Shown here one piece after another: positions 1 through 10,900 of a stretch of 64,000 nucleotides of DNA. The first letter of the stretch is position 1. Every line of letters begins with the position of its first letter. The DNA is taken from positions 362,501 through 426,500 of the forward strand of contig JAUPFP010000010.1 of assembly GCA_036925085.1 (NCBI GenBank), read 5' to 3'. This stretch comes from Brachycybe producta (lineage: Eukaryota; Arthropoda; Diplopoda; Playtdesmida; Andrognathidae). A program made the translations under genes and the position numbers. The notes under the pieces were generated by a model, which was not told the DNA's origin, did no database searches, and saw nothing but the letters and a program-made list of their open reading frames with translations.

Positions 1-160
1 TATCTAGTGACGAGCGAAGCGAGAGGCTTCATGGTCTACACAATTTCGAGAGGCTTCCATGGACCTTCCAATTTAGAGAGATTTCTTGGAGCCTCGCAGT
101 TTCGCCAACATCAAGGCACCTTCACAATTTCGAGAAGCTCCTGTCGGCATGTTTACCCAA
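1..160 (-). repeat. Family D dispersed repeat with 27/28-bp internal period
   Basis: Units start with GAGAGGCTTC-like or GAGAAGCTCC-like boxes and end in CAATTTC, about 27-28 bp each. The array is cut by the window edge. Its reverse complement resembles the arrays at 48785-49005 and 63245-63410. Confidence 0.6.
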
Positions 161-196
161 TAACTTTTTTTTAAATTTTGAATTAATAAAATTTAA

Positions 197-1095
197 GAGC
201 CTAGATCCACGTCCATCTTGCTGTTTTGAGCAGACGACAACGAGACAATTGAGTATTCTTATATAGTGTTACTAAAACTGCAAGAAATCGCTTCACAATC
301 GCTCAATTAAAACACAGTAAAGCGCAAAATGCAATAAAAAGTATTGTTCTTCACGTGCTCGATTTATATAATTTTTGAAAAGGTCCTTCTATTTTTAAAC
401 AACGTTCAAAGTCGTTCGTTTTTTCAACCCCATGTTAAATCCCATAGGATCAAAAACCGTCCCACAAACATTTGAAAAACTCTCGTTAAAACCAATTTAG
501 AACAATAACAAAATAATTAGCACATACATTCATGTATTGGCTTCACGATGTTTCCTTTTTATAAATTTTGAAAAGGTCCTTCTATTTTTTAATAACGTTT
601 AAAATCGTACGTTTTTAAACTCCATGTTAAGTCCCATAGGACTAAAACACCGTCCAACAAAAGTTAAGAGAACTCTGATTAAAAATGATTTAGAGAAATC
701 AGAAAAATTAGCACGTACTTACACGTGTTTAATGCCTTCAGGATTATTCCTTTTTCTAAATTTTAAAAGGGCTTTCTATTTTTAAATAACATTTAAAATC
801 TTACGTTTTTTTAACTCCATGTTAAGTCCCATAGGAGCAAAAAACCGTCACCCAAACATTTGAAGAACTCCCGTTAAAAACAACTCAGAACAATAACAAA
901 ATAATTATTACGTGCATTAATCTACTGGCTTCACAATGTTTTCTTTTTATAAGGTTAGCACACGAAATTATTTTTCAATTAATTATGATGTGACTTCGAA
1001 CCGGGAGAAAAAACGTTAAAAAACCGTTTTCAATCAACAACGATCGCAGCGCCTACATTCGGAGAAATTTTGAACTAAACGATGTATCTAGCCTC
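197..1095. mobile_element. TTAA-flanked MITE with three internal tandem units
   Basis: The ends GAGCCTAGAT and ATCTAGCCTC are inverted, with TTAA at 193-196 and 1096-1099. The outer parts match 13777-14267. The middle holds three tandem units of about 193 bp (starting near 375, 568 and 762), each with a GGTCCTTCTATTTTT-like start and a CCATGTTAARTCCCATAGGA block. It is non-coding. Confidence 0.7.
375..950. repeat. Tandem repeat, about 193 bp x 3
   Basis: Three head-to-tail units inside the TTAA-flanked element, diverged by scattered substitutions and small indels. The other element copy at 13777 has only one unit. Confidence 0.75.
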
Positions 1096-1099
1096 TTAA

Positions 1100-1814
1100 A
1101 TTTTGTGATTGTTTGGCCAACCCTTGGAAATCTTACCACCAGGGCCAGAACGTGCCTCTTAAATATACTTATTTAATGAAATTCGCCTGTTTTTAATTGA
1201 TGATTTACTAAGATACAAGTAAGTAATAAGAGCCCAAGTATGGTAAAATTAATTATAACTAAATTACAGAACTAGCAAAAAAAATGACAGAATGAATGTT
1301 CGATTAAAAAATAGCAACTTTGGTATCCTTCATTTTCTTAAAGGTGCTAAATTTATGTTTGTAGCATTTTGTAATAAATTGTGAAGCAACAATTGTTCTA
1401 GTCGGTAATTGGACTCATTAATTGAGGCCCTGAGGATTTATAAAATAAATTTCATTGTCGTAAATTCCAACTTCGATATATGCCGCATGCACAATGTACA
1501 AACATAATGCATAATGACAGAATAAGAGAAACACTTTTTTTTTTTAAAAAAAAAAGAAATCCTGCATGTAAATTGGTGCCTTTGAAATTCCTAACATTTC
1601 ATTGGATAAACCTCATATTGATGCTTATTAAAGGAAAATAAAAATATTAAAGCTTGTACACGTGTATACAAAAAGTAAAATTACAGAATTTCACAATTAA
1701 ACATGACTAGAATTTGCAAGTTCTGTTTATATGAATTTAAAATATTAAAAAGTATTTTCTGGATTTTGGTGGTTGGTGGAGTTTGGAAACGAAAGCGCCA
1801 TTTAAAAGAAATAG
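1100..1814. other. No recognisable feature
   Basis: AT-rich sequence with poly-A/T tracts. I see no open frame, RNA gene or repeat boundary in it. Confidence 0.5.
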
Positions 1815-2115
1815 CTGTTTTGTCTTTCAAGAGCAAAAAATTAAGAAAAACTTGAAAGTGTTTTTTTTAGAAACTAGAAGAGTAGATTCAACATTTAAGC
1901 GAATTTTTCATGTTGTTTTGTTAACCTTTTTATGTTAGTTTGAAAATTATCCAAATAGAAGCTGACAATATTTTTTTATTTATGTTTTTTTTAAAAAGTT
2001 TGTTTTGAAAAGTACTAAGTGATTCAGTTACCGTTCCAGTATTTAACAGTCTTTCAATTTCTCCTTAGTGTTGCTTTTCCGAAACGCAAAATAACCAGAA
2101 TTCAAAAATCTACTA
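1815..2115. repeat. Family G palindromic repeat, diverged copy G1
   Basis: It shows GTCTTTCA, CTTGAAAGTGTTTT, GAAACTAGAAGAGTAG and, further on, AACCAGAATTC in the family order, but both arms are heavily mutated. Confidence 0.5.
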
Positions 2116-2325
2116 ACTGTTCATAAAACAACTTAATATTATAATATAAAATTAACTGCAAGTATAATAAGTTATAATTATATTGTCACTAGTAGGGTAG
2201 CCTTCCTAGGACGGTAAAATTTACCAAAAAATCATTTGTACACTTCTTTTTATGGTGAATAAATGTCCCATAACTTCATCACACGGGATACTTTTTAAGG
2301 GGATGCTTACTTCCAGATATTTCTT

Positions 2326-2592
2326 GTCATTTGCCCTAAACCGCTTGCCCTAAATGGATGTTCGTCCTAAAACCACTTGCACTATTTTTTAAAAGGACAT
2401 TTGCCCAAAAATCATTATCCCTAAAGGGGGATTTGCCCTAAAGAGATGTTTGTCCTAAACCCATTTGCCCTAAAGGGACATTTACCCAAAAACCATTGTC
2501 CCTAAAGAAACATTTGTCCTAAAGGGGCATTTGCTCTAAAGAGATGTTTCTCCTAAAACCATTTGCCCTAAATCCATTTGCTCTATGAGGAC
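2326..2592. repeat. Minisatellite, 16-17 bp unit (TTTGCCCTAAA type)
   Basis: About fifteen degenerate units built around TTTGYCCTAAA separated by GGGACA, GAGATG or CCA spacers. Unit length varies between 15 and 17 bp. It is non-coding. Confidence 0.75.
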
Positions 2593-2819
2593 AATTGCGT
2601 GACCACAGGAAAATATTTTGGCGTGATGGTCCATTATGGTCTACAAATCTGTGCACAAACAAACATTGTAGAAAACTGGTTCTCATGCGCAAATCACGAA
2701 ACATCGACAAGCAGTTTCCATTAGTGACGTCACATAGTGCGAATCAGGCATGGTATTACCGGTACATTTCGTGACCTTGACATTACGTATTGTGACAAAC
2801 TTTTTTTCCCCAATTACGG

Positions 2820-4115
2820 ATCTGTTGTGCTACCCTTGTCTACAGCTCTCCTGCAGTGCCATCTAAATCCCATGCTATCTTTTCTGCCATTTTCTTAAAC
2901 TCTTCCACCTTGTCTGGTAATGCCCACTACCTAATTGCTGTCTCTCCTCTATGTCTGACCACCTGTTTTGCACCCCTAGGTTTTAGGTCTAACACTACTA
3001 GCCTATGTTGTCCCGCTAGGTTTTCACTCGGTATCACTTTACAATCCTTGCACTCGTTTCTATCCTCACTCCGAATCATGAAGAGATAAATATGGGATTC
3101 TCCTGCCCTGCTCTTAAAAGAAATCAAATGTTCCTCTCGCTTCTGGAATAGTGTGTTTGCTAAAATTAACTTATGTGCCACTGCCACCTCCAGGATACTC
3201 TCCCCTGCTTTATTTCGCTCTCCATTGCCCCACCCACCATGTACCTCTTCGTACCCTTCCCTACCTCTTCGTACCCTTCCCTACCTCTACCTACATGTCC
3301 ATTAAAGTCCCCACCAATTATGACCCATTCCTCCCTACTCAGGCCCAATATCAGGTCATCAAACTGTTCCCAGAATGCTCGTTTCCTGGCTGTATCTAAT
3401 CCAACCTGGGGGCCATATGCACTAACTACATTTATAACAATGCCACCACAAGCTACCTTTACTACTAACAGCCTACTATTTATCCACCTAACCTCAACCA
3501 CACTATGTCTGAGTTCCTGATCTAGGACAATTCCCACTCCATTTCTACCCTCCTCACTACTTGCATAAATTAGTTTATACCCATCCCCAATGTCCCTGGA
3601 TTTATCACCTTTCCATCTTGTCTCCTGCAGACATGCAACATTTACCCACCTAGCCTTTAGCACACCAGATAACTCCCTAGCCTTCCCTGTCAAACTCCCT
3701 ATATTCCAGGTGCCAAACCTAAGTTTAGTACCTCCACTTTTACCACTACTTCTAAGACCTCCTTGTTGTTGATGCTGGACTCGCTTCTTTAGCCCCACCT
3801 GTCCACTGTGGGGTAGCCCTCGCAAATTTGTCACAGCCACCGGGCGTTGCAGCTGAGCGTCACTTATGGCGGGGGATGCCCTAGCCATATTTGGAATACT
3901 ATTTAGAACCAACATCATTTGTTTTGGCAACCGGCTGCCAACCTGACGTCGACCCTCCACTTTTGCACCCGGGCTGGGGGACCGGCAATGGTGTGGTTTG
4001 GTTTTGGTCTGCCCTGAGTATTTTATGCCCTCAGTACCCTCCATAACTGGCGGCATTCCCCTATCTGCCAGCTGGGGAGGCACCCGATAGGGGACCAACA
4101 ACGCCCTTGAGTTTT
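2820..4115 (-). mobile_element. Broken non-LTR retrotransposon, AP-endonuclease part of ORF2
   Basis: The - strand encodes the start of a non-LTR ORF2 protein. A basic leader (4101 down to about 3740) is followed by an AP-endonuclease-like domain that would nick target DNA. Visible motifs are TWNIGSL, LQETRWKG, SAYGPQVG and GGDFNGHVG in one frame (stop at 3166). ANTLFQKREEHL and a QHRLVV box continue in another frame (3187 down to 2927), and a third frame carries LPDKVEEFKKMAEK down to a stop near 2834. There is at least one frameshift near 3205-3225 and another near 2925. No reverse transcriptase follows. The endonuclease motif wording resembles RTE-like elements; clade assignment is tentative. 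It is dead. Confidence 0.82.
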
Positions 4116-4741
4116 AAATAATTAAAATCACCACTGTTTAGATTGAAATATAAAATGAGGATTTATATCGTCGACATAGAAAAATATATGAGCGAAAAAT
4201 AACTTGGTTTGAATCTCAACACTTGAAAATAATAATGTTCGAAATAATATGTAAAACCTAGCCAAAATTGGGCATATGTTCATTGAATTAACATTAACTA
4301 AGGAATATCTAAAAACGTCCCTTTATATACTCTGAGAATCCACAAGTCAGATTCTCAAGGCACATTTCTCTGATTGGACAATAACAAAGTTTGGGCCCAA
4401 ACAGACCAATCAATGGATTGGTCTCTTTGGCCAAACCGATGACTCATGGTTCTGTTATCACATACTGTATAGGTGATAACAGAAAAATGTAAACAACTCA
4501 ATTAAAAAGAAATAAAGTCCACTCATGTAGATACGGAATACAATGGGCATGAGGGGAGAACGATAAGGTCAACTTAAAAATAGAATCTGGGTCAATCGGT
4601 ACTTTAATGCACCGAGTGGCCCAGAAGCTGCAACAAAATACAAAGTGTAAACAAAAGTTGGAGCCCAAAAATAAAACAGCGCTAAAAATAAAAAAGCGGC
4701 GGGCCCAAAACGTCTCAGTATAGTCTGAATAAAGATAATAA
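4116..4741. other. Unassigned spacer with stacked short hairpins
   Basis: It contains the perfect palindrome GTTTGGGCCCAAAC (4389-4402), directly followed by AGACCAATC/GATTGGTCT (4403-4424), and TTCTGTTATCAC/GTGATAACAGAA (4451-4485). No gene is seen. Confidence 0.5.
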
Positions 4742-4783
4742 GACTAGTGGGGTAACCCGTCATAAATGACGGGAGCAAAATTC

Positions 4784-4924
4784 ACAGGCAATTGTGCCCA
4801 GCATTAGAATTTTTTTCCTCCGCCCTTTTATGACGTCAGACCAAGTAACAAACCAATTAGAAATTGATGATGTTCATAAAAGGGCGGAGGAAAAGAAATT
4901 CTAATGCTGGGCACAATTGCCTGT
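4784..4924. mobile_element. MITE B inserted in element A copy 1 (141 bp)
   Basis: The ends ACAGGCAATTG and CAATTGCCTGT have long inverted arms (TAGAATTTCTTTTCCTCCGC type). The left flank gcaaaattc (4775-4783) is intact; the right flank gataaactg (4925-4933) is decayed relative to copy 3. Confidence 0.85.
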
Positions 4925-5252
4925 GATAAACTGTAGTTTAATTTTGCTACTATTATCCCCTCCCCTTTTTATATTTGAAAGAAAAGGTTTTTCATTTTCT
5001 CTGGTGTGCGCATGTGCGTCGTTTGTTCCTTCTTTACTCCTTTCATTTCAATTTCAGTCACCCCCTCCCACTTTTCCCCCCTCCAAGTTTCTCTCCCCCC
5101 TCTACACTTTCCAACTTTTCCAATTTATTATCATGGGGTTCTTGGATGGGAAGGGTGCAACATATAGTTGACCTTGAGAAAAAAAAAGCAGTTCATTTAT
5201 TCAAATTTATATAAATTCTGACAAAGGTGTTTGTCCAGCGTTAGAGGAAAGA

Positions 5253-5285
5253 CCCCCCCCCCCCCCACACACACACACACACACA
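5253..5285. repeat. (C)n(AC)n microsatellite in element A
   Basis: A run of about 14 C followed by about nine AC units, at the position where copy 2 has a shorter CA-rich stretch. Confidence 0.9.
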
Positions 5286-5317
5286 GACCTGGGGTATTAT
5301 ATATATAATGATTATAC

Positions 5318-5784
5318 AGGATGTACAACAATCCTTATGTTTATCCCTAGTCGTACATAAAAACGCAATACACGGACAAAGTCACAAAAGTGCTAAGGGC
5401 TAAGCACAGTACCCAGCCTGTCCGTGCAACGAGCATGATAAGTCCGTTGACTTTACACTAACAAAAACTATTGGATGATTTGGAGTAAACGACATTCTGT
5501 GGGAGCGAATTCCAGATACCAATAACATTATTTAAAAAGTAGTTATGTTTACAATTAATTCGAGCGCGATTGGTATAATACTCTTCGAAAGGGATCTAGT
5601 GATTGTCAGGGAAATATTAAAAAACATTGAAGAAGCATTCTCTTTCCGTATACTTTTTACAGAGTGCTTTTATCTTGTATAGACCTACATCTAAAGTTAT
5701 TAAAGTCTAAAATAGCACCAGTAATTTATAACCACCTTGTATTAGAGTCTTGCATTGACATGAGTGGTCGTCAGCCACTGGGCT
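5318..5784. other. No recognisable feature
   Basis: Spacer of mixed composition between element A and the 18-bp minisatellite. No open frame or repeat was recognised. Confidence 0.5.
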
Positions 5785-6010
5785 GCTTTATTCAACCGGG
5801 CCACTTTACTTTACATGGAAATATTCGACCGGGCTGTTTTATTCGACCAGGACGTTTTATTCGACAGGGCCGCTTTATTCGACCAGGCAGCTTTATTCGA
5901 CCGGGCAGCTTTATTCGACCTGGCCGTTTTATTTGACCGGGCCGCTTTATTCGACCATTCCGTTTTATTCGACCAGGCCATTTTATGCGACCGGCCATTT
6001 TATTCGACCC
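5785..6010. repeat. 18-bp minisatellite, open on both strands
   Basis: About eleven units of GYTTTATTCGACCNGGCN type with almost constant 18-bp period. Because 18 is a multiple of 3, the + strand reads as repeated ALFDRA and the - strand as repeated GRIKRP. The flanks have no initiation context or domain, so I treat it as non-coding. Confidence 0.85.
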
Positions 6011-7060
6011 CGTCGATTTTTAGCCAACCACCGTCGACCTTCGCATAAATAAATATTCAGCTCGCCGACCACGAAATAAATTAAAATACAGGACTCTACC
6101 CTGTATATTATCATTAAATGTTTTACACGAACACATACTGTGGGTCCTTTCCATTTCGTGTTACAATAGTTCATAGTCAAAATCAATTGAAGAAATATTG
6201 ATGTATTTTGTAAATACTTTGTTAGGAGTTATTATGCATTTTGCTATTGTCTTTCTCAAGAAGCGTTTCAACTAGCATCCTTATGTCATAGCCTCATAGA
6301 GTCTCTGAACTGCTTTTTAGAGCTTTATCTAGGGCCGTGCCGTGCTATGATATAGAGAGGCGGCCGCATCAGGCGGCACCGTAAGGGGGTGGCATAAGCC
6401 ACGAAATCAAAATACTATTTGAACCATTCAATAATTAAATATCTTTACGCAACGCTTTTCCATATTGGTCTATGTTATTCCGATATTGATGTATAAAATT
6501 TATAATTTATCTCATGCCTCTGCCTAAGCGCTTTTGGTACCCTTTGATTTCGGTTTCTAGTTCAGGTGCATCGTTGGTGAGCGCTCACCGAAAGACTTTT
6601 GATCTGACAGTGCGAAGCTATTATTTTGTTTGTAATATAACACACGACCGCTTCTAAAAGCTGAGGCGACAATTATCACAAAAGGCAATTGCAAGTGTTA
6701 CGTGTTGATAGTTCTGCTTTAGCTTACAATTATTGACAATATTTGATTTTAATGTTAGTTTGTCTCGAGAAGTGGCAAGTGGCTGTGTTGTGTTTAAATC
6801 AGTAAATCAGATATATAATATATCTGTATCAGTATAATATTTTTGCATTTATACTAATTCAGTTTTTGTGTTTAAAAAGTAGATCAGGTAAGATAATTAT
6901 TGTTTTTACCGCAATTGTAGTTATTTATTATCATTGTAAAACTGTAGTAGATTGTTGTAGTTGATAGTTGATATCATTATTTTAAAGTAGTTTATGTTTT
7001 CAAAATAAAAATAGTATTCGTACAATTTGTGCAGTTTTTTTTTAAATCACAATCGAAGGT
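6011..7060. other. No gene recognised; AT-rich spacer
   Basis: A GC-richer patch near 6330-6400 (GGGCCGTGCCGTGC...GCGGCCGC) looks like repeat debris. The rest is AT-rich with no supported feature. Confidence 0.45.
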
Positions 7061-7151
7061 TATGATGCAAATCTTCGAAATTCCGCCCGTTAAATGTTTT
7101 TTCTTTAAGAAAAAACATTTAACGGGCGGAATTTCGAAGATTTGCATCATA
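7061..7151. repeat. Perfect 91-bp palindrome (45-bp arms, 1-nt centre)
   Basis: Positions 7061-7105 and 7107-7151 are exact reverse complements with T7106 at the centre. The arms contain ATTCCGCCCGTTAAATG. The match stops abruptly at both outer ends. It lies about 500 bp upstream of the P450 ATG. Confidence 0.97.
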
Positions 7152-7585
7152 CTGAGAAAATCTACCACAAGGATCTATCTGGCTTTGTCACACGAAACAA
7201 AAGCGTTATGTTTATCATATGAAACATCGATCTAACTGTCTATTTAAAAAGTTTTTTTTTAAATAAATAACTTTTATTATTTTGCAGCCAAAACAAATGA
7301 AACAAATAAAAACCTAACATTGATGACCACATGTTCGATAAATAAATTTACATAAGATGAATTTTGCTTTATAAGAAAACTAGCCTCGTTGCAAGAAATT
7401 TACTAAAAAAAACCTACCCTAAAATACGTAGCAAATGTAACGAGTATTTAGAGTTCATAAACTATAAAAGGCAGACTTGAAATTTAAAAAAAACACTTGC
7501 AGTGGCCGCCAATTTAGCTTGTATGCAATATAACTCAAATCTCACAGAGGCTTACTAAAGAAGCTAGATTTCAGAATATTTTCAC
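7152..7585 (+). other. P450 upstream region
   Basis: AT-rich sequence between the palindrome and the candidate TATA box. No binding site can be assigned with confidence. Confidence 0.4.
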
Positions 7586-7594
7586 TATAAAAAG
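7586..7594 (+). promoter_or_regulatory. Candidate TATA box of the P450 gene
   Basis: TATAAAAAG lies 64 bp upstream of the chosen ATG at 7658, a spacing that allows a start site near 7615-7620 and a 5' leader of about 40 nt. No initiator or other element was identified. AT-rich sequence makes chance matches common. Confidence 0.35.
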
Positions 7595-7657
7595 CCTTTA
7601 ATTGTACTTTAAGCTAGTTTCTTAAATAAGTCATTCGTGCTGCTTCGAGAAATAAAT

Positions 7658-7976
7658 ATGGAAGTCACAAGTTTCCTTTGTATTTTAGTCACCATTGTTG
7701 TAGGATACATCTGGTGGGATCTTAATCGAAAGAAAAACTTTCCACCGGGTCCTTTTAATGTATCCCTAAATCAATGCAAACTTTACTTGGAACAGCCAAA
7801 CGAACTCTTGAAAGTCTGCGAAAAGTACGGCGGAATATGCACTTTTCCGGTATATTCAAGGATTATTGTTATTCTTACTAACTGGGAAGGTATGAAGGAA
7901 TCATTTGCTGCGAACAATGCATTCGAGGATAGACCAAATCTGTTTTTCTATATTAATAAAGATCTGGATAACAAAG
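7658..7976 (+). CDS. P450 exon 1: membrane anchor, FPPGP hinge, N-terminal beta region
   Basis: Residues 1-106 plus the first base of codon 107. I chose the ATG at 7658 because it gives a short charged start (MEVTS) followed directly by the hydrophobic anchor. The frame stays open upstream to a GTG at 7637 without another ATG. The donor is aaag|gtatgt in phase 1. The FPPGP motif follows a basic RKKN stretch, the usual halt-transfer and hinge arrangement of microsomal P450s. The frame reads on into the intron as far as 8119, but that part is transposon sequence. Confidence 0.92.
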
Positions 7977-10900
7977 GTATGTACATACTTAGGGATCTCC
8001 AAGACCAATGCGGGACATGGGAACGGCAGTGGGAAGGTAGCAGGACATCCAACGTATGGTGGAAAATGGGGCTGTACACACCAACGGTGCCCCACCACTG
8101 GCGGAATGCGGGACTCTAGTGTTAGAGCAGTTTGACTCATTTCTGGCATGCGCATTGGACCCTTTAGCTGCCTGCTAGACTTTACAGTAAACTGAAAAAA
8201 AGTCAGGGAACTTTTTGATGTTGCTGACCAACATTTACTAATTATTTAATTACTAGTGGGGTAGACCGTCATAAATGACGTCAGCAAAATACAATTTCTT
8301 TTCCTCCGCCCTTTTATGACATTAGACCAAGTAACAAACCAATTAGAAATTGATGATGTTCATAAAAGGGCGGATCAAAAGAAATTCTAATGCTGGGCAC
8401 AATTGCCCGTGATAAATTCTAGTTTAATTTTGCTACTATTATCCCCTCCTCTTTTTTATATTTGAAAGAGAAAGTGAGCTTTTCATTTTCTATGGTGTGC
8501 GCATGCGCATCGTTTGGTCCTTTTTTTACTCCTTTCATTTCAATTTCAGTTTCTCCCTCCCCCTTTTTCCCTCCACGTTTCTCCCCCTATCCTTTCCAAC
8601 CCTATCCCCTCTCCAATTTAATATCATAGGGTTCTTGCATGGGGAGAGTGCAACATATAGTTGACCTTGAGAAAAAAAGCGGTTCATTTATTCATTTAAA
8701 TTTATATAAATTCCGACGTGCTTCAAGGTTGTACAACATTATCACAGACAGACAGCCAGCCACACACGCACACAGACCTGGCTTAATATATATAATAATT
8801 ATTTTAGATATGTTCTCAGGAACTGGCCCAGCATATAAAGAAAAACGTCGTTTCGTGCTTCACCACTTACGTAACTTAGGATTTGGAAAATCTTCGATGG
8901 AAACTGTAATCACGAGAGAAATTTCTCAACTGATTGCCATTCTAGACAAGAGTGATGGTCAAGAAGTGGAGATCAGTAAATTGTTTACTTTGTCAGTTTT
9001 GAATGTTCTCTGGGGCATTATAGCAGGTAAAAAATACACTTTTGACTGCGCAACGACAACTGTCCAAAACATTAGGCGAGTTTTTGCATTTGCAGAGTTG
9101 CAAGTAGGGATTCGAAATGAACAAAATGGGGAACAGTCTGAACAATGGACTAATTTGATTTTATAACTCATCAAAAAAATCGGGGTCTGCGCCCCCAGAC
9201 CCCCCGCAACAACTTCATTTTACTAAACCTAACCTTCCGACTGTTCCTACTATTTTTCCGACTGTTCGTACCGTTGTTCCGACCATTCCACCGTTCATCA
9301 AAATAGCACCCCCAAAAAAAATTCTATGCACAATAATTGCTTAAGGTGTCACGGTGACAGGCAATTAGAAATTGGGACATACAGAAGTTGGCTCCGCCCT
9401 TTTCAATGTCGAACCACACAACAAACCAATTAGAAGTTGCCGGTCATCATAAAAAGGGCGGAGCCAACTTCTGTATGTTCTCATTTCTAATTGCCTGTGT
9501 CATGGTGTGACTAATAGATTTCTATTAGAATTATTTACAAATATTGCCCATTAGATGGCGGTGCGTGATTTCATGTGTGGGGTGTCCAAGTCGCCGTGCC
9601 CATCGATCTCTATGAAGATTTACTGGTGCAACTATGTAGTTTTTAAAAGTAAATTTAAATGAAAGTCGATTTTTTTTTATTTGTTGATTAACGTCCCCAG
9701 CAACATCGAGGATATATCGGGGACATACAAGACAACAATACAAGTGATTAACCCATACAAGCCCCACACAAAGAAGTAGCAAGCACAAGACGAAAAGAAA
9801 ACAAACACCAATGTGAGTCATAAGCCAATACCACCATCAGGCACCATCGTAACAACCCAAAACAAAACACCCCAGGAGAACACAGACACCCATACCCACC
9901 CCAGGAGCCAACCCAACAGTTAACTGATGGGAGGCAAAGCAATCTCCAAGGCACGACGGATGCAACATGTCGCTGCAAGGGAGAGACCAAACCCTGCACA
10001 CATCTAGGGTCTAAAGTTGCGAAAACAAAGTTGTAAAACGCAAAACGCCATGAGGGAATCCACGGCTGTCATCTTATCCCCCAGAACATCCACTAACCCA
10101 GTAGCGAGACCAAACCAGAAAGTCGATTTATTTTCGAAAATAACTGAATAAATTATGCGAGTGATTCGGAATCACTTGCTTAATTTATTCAATTATTTTT
10201 TTAAATACATCGATGTTCATTTCATTTTCATTGCCCCAAAACCTGCTGTGCCCCCTCCCCCGCAGTTGCGGGTCCCTGGCTACGCCCCTTACTGTCACAC
10301 TACGCACTGTTCTGCGCACATTTTAGGTAAGACTGTTCGAATACTTTTCCAAGTGTATAACTGCCAATTGATACTTATAAATTAATTTATACATTTTATG
10401 TACTAAATCATTCATGAAAACATTCATCATTTAATTGACACAAAAATGCAAGTAAAAATGGTAGGTGCACAACGGGCTTAAAACCATAACAGTGTTGCAA
10501 ATTACATAAAAATTATGCTGAGCCTGAGAGAGCGTTCTAGTAGATGCGCAGAAGATCAATGCACAGAAAATGTAACAAATCATTTAAGAAAAATAGAACA
10601 TGTTCTAAATTAATGCAAATTTAACATTTTAACATTCACGTCATTATACACATACAATCTACAATTATAAATTAATTTAAAAAACAAATGTAGGTGTATA
10701 ACGGGCTTAATAAAAAGGCAATTTATTGTACTTTCTGTTCAGGAAAGTCGTTCGACTATGAAGACGAAACCACAAAACAATTTTTGCGATTTGTATCAGA
10801 AAAACTCATCACGTCTGCAAAATCATTCCCTGTGACATTCGTGCCATTTCTCCGTTTTCTTCCTGGTGATCCATTCCATTTCTGGAAAACGACCGAGAGG

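Larger units (their letters stand above)
4743..5315 (+). mobile_element. Element A, copy 1, with MITE B nested in it
   Basis: It starts CTAGTGGGGTAACCCGTC with the palindrome CCCGTCATAAATGACGGG just inside. It carries MITE B at 4784-4924, then a pyrimidine-rich tract, GTGCAACATATAGTTGACC and a C-run plus (AC)n, and ends in TATATATAATGATTAT. Copies 2, 3 and 4 are at 8252, 32680 and 11705. No transposase is seen. The class is not determined; a microsatellite-bearing non-autonomous element fits best. Confidence 0.78.
7977..8807 (+). other. P450 intron 1, built almost wholly from two transposon copies
   Basis: This 831-bp intron holds a 27.4-kb-type MITE (about 7993-8115) starting 17 bp after the donor, then element A copy 2 (about 8252-8802) ending about 5 bp before exon 2. 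Little intron sequence is left that is not recognisably repeat-derived. Confidence 0.7.
9027..10742 (+). other. P450 intron 2 with MITE B and other repeat debris
   Basis: It contains a GGGGTCTG/CAGACCCC hairpin near 9181-9206, short CCGACTGTTC-like tandem units (about 9235-9290), MITE B (9357-9498), a SINE-tail-like block (about 9680-9745) and a twice-used GTAGGTGYAYAACGGGCTT motif (near 10463 and 10691). No coding capacity is supported. Confidence 0.55.

Noticed and set aside
7977..8119. Continuation of the exon 1 frame into the intron
   Set aside because: The extra 47 codons are transposon sequence; splicing at 7976 joins perfectly to exon 2 with P450 motifs.
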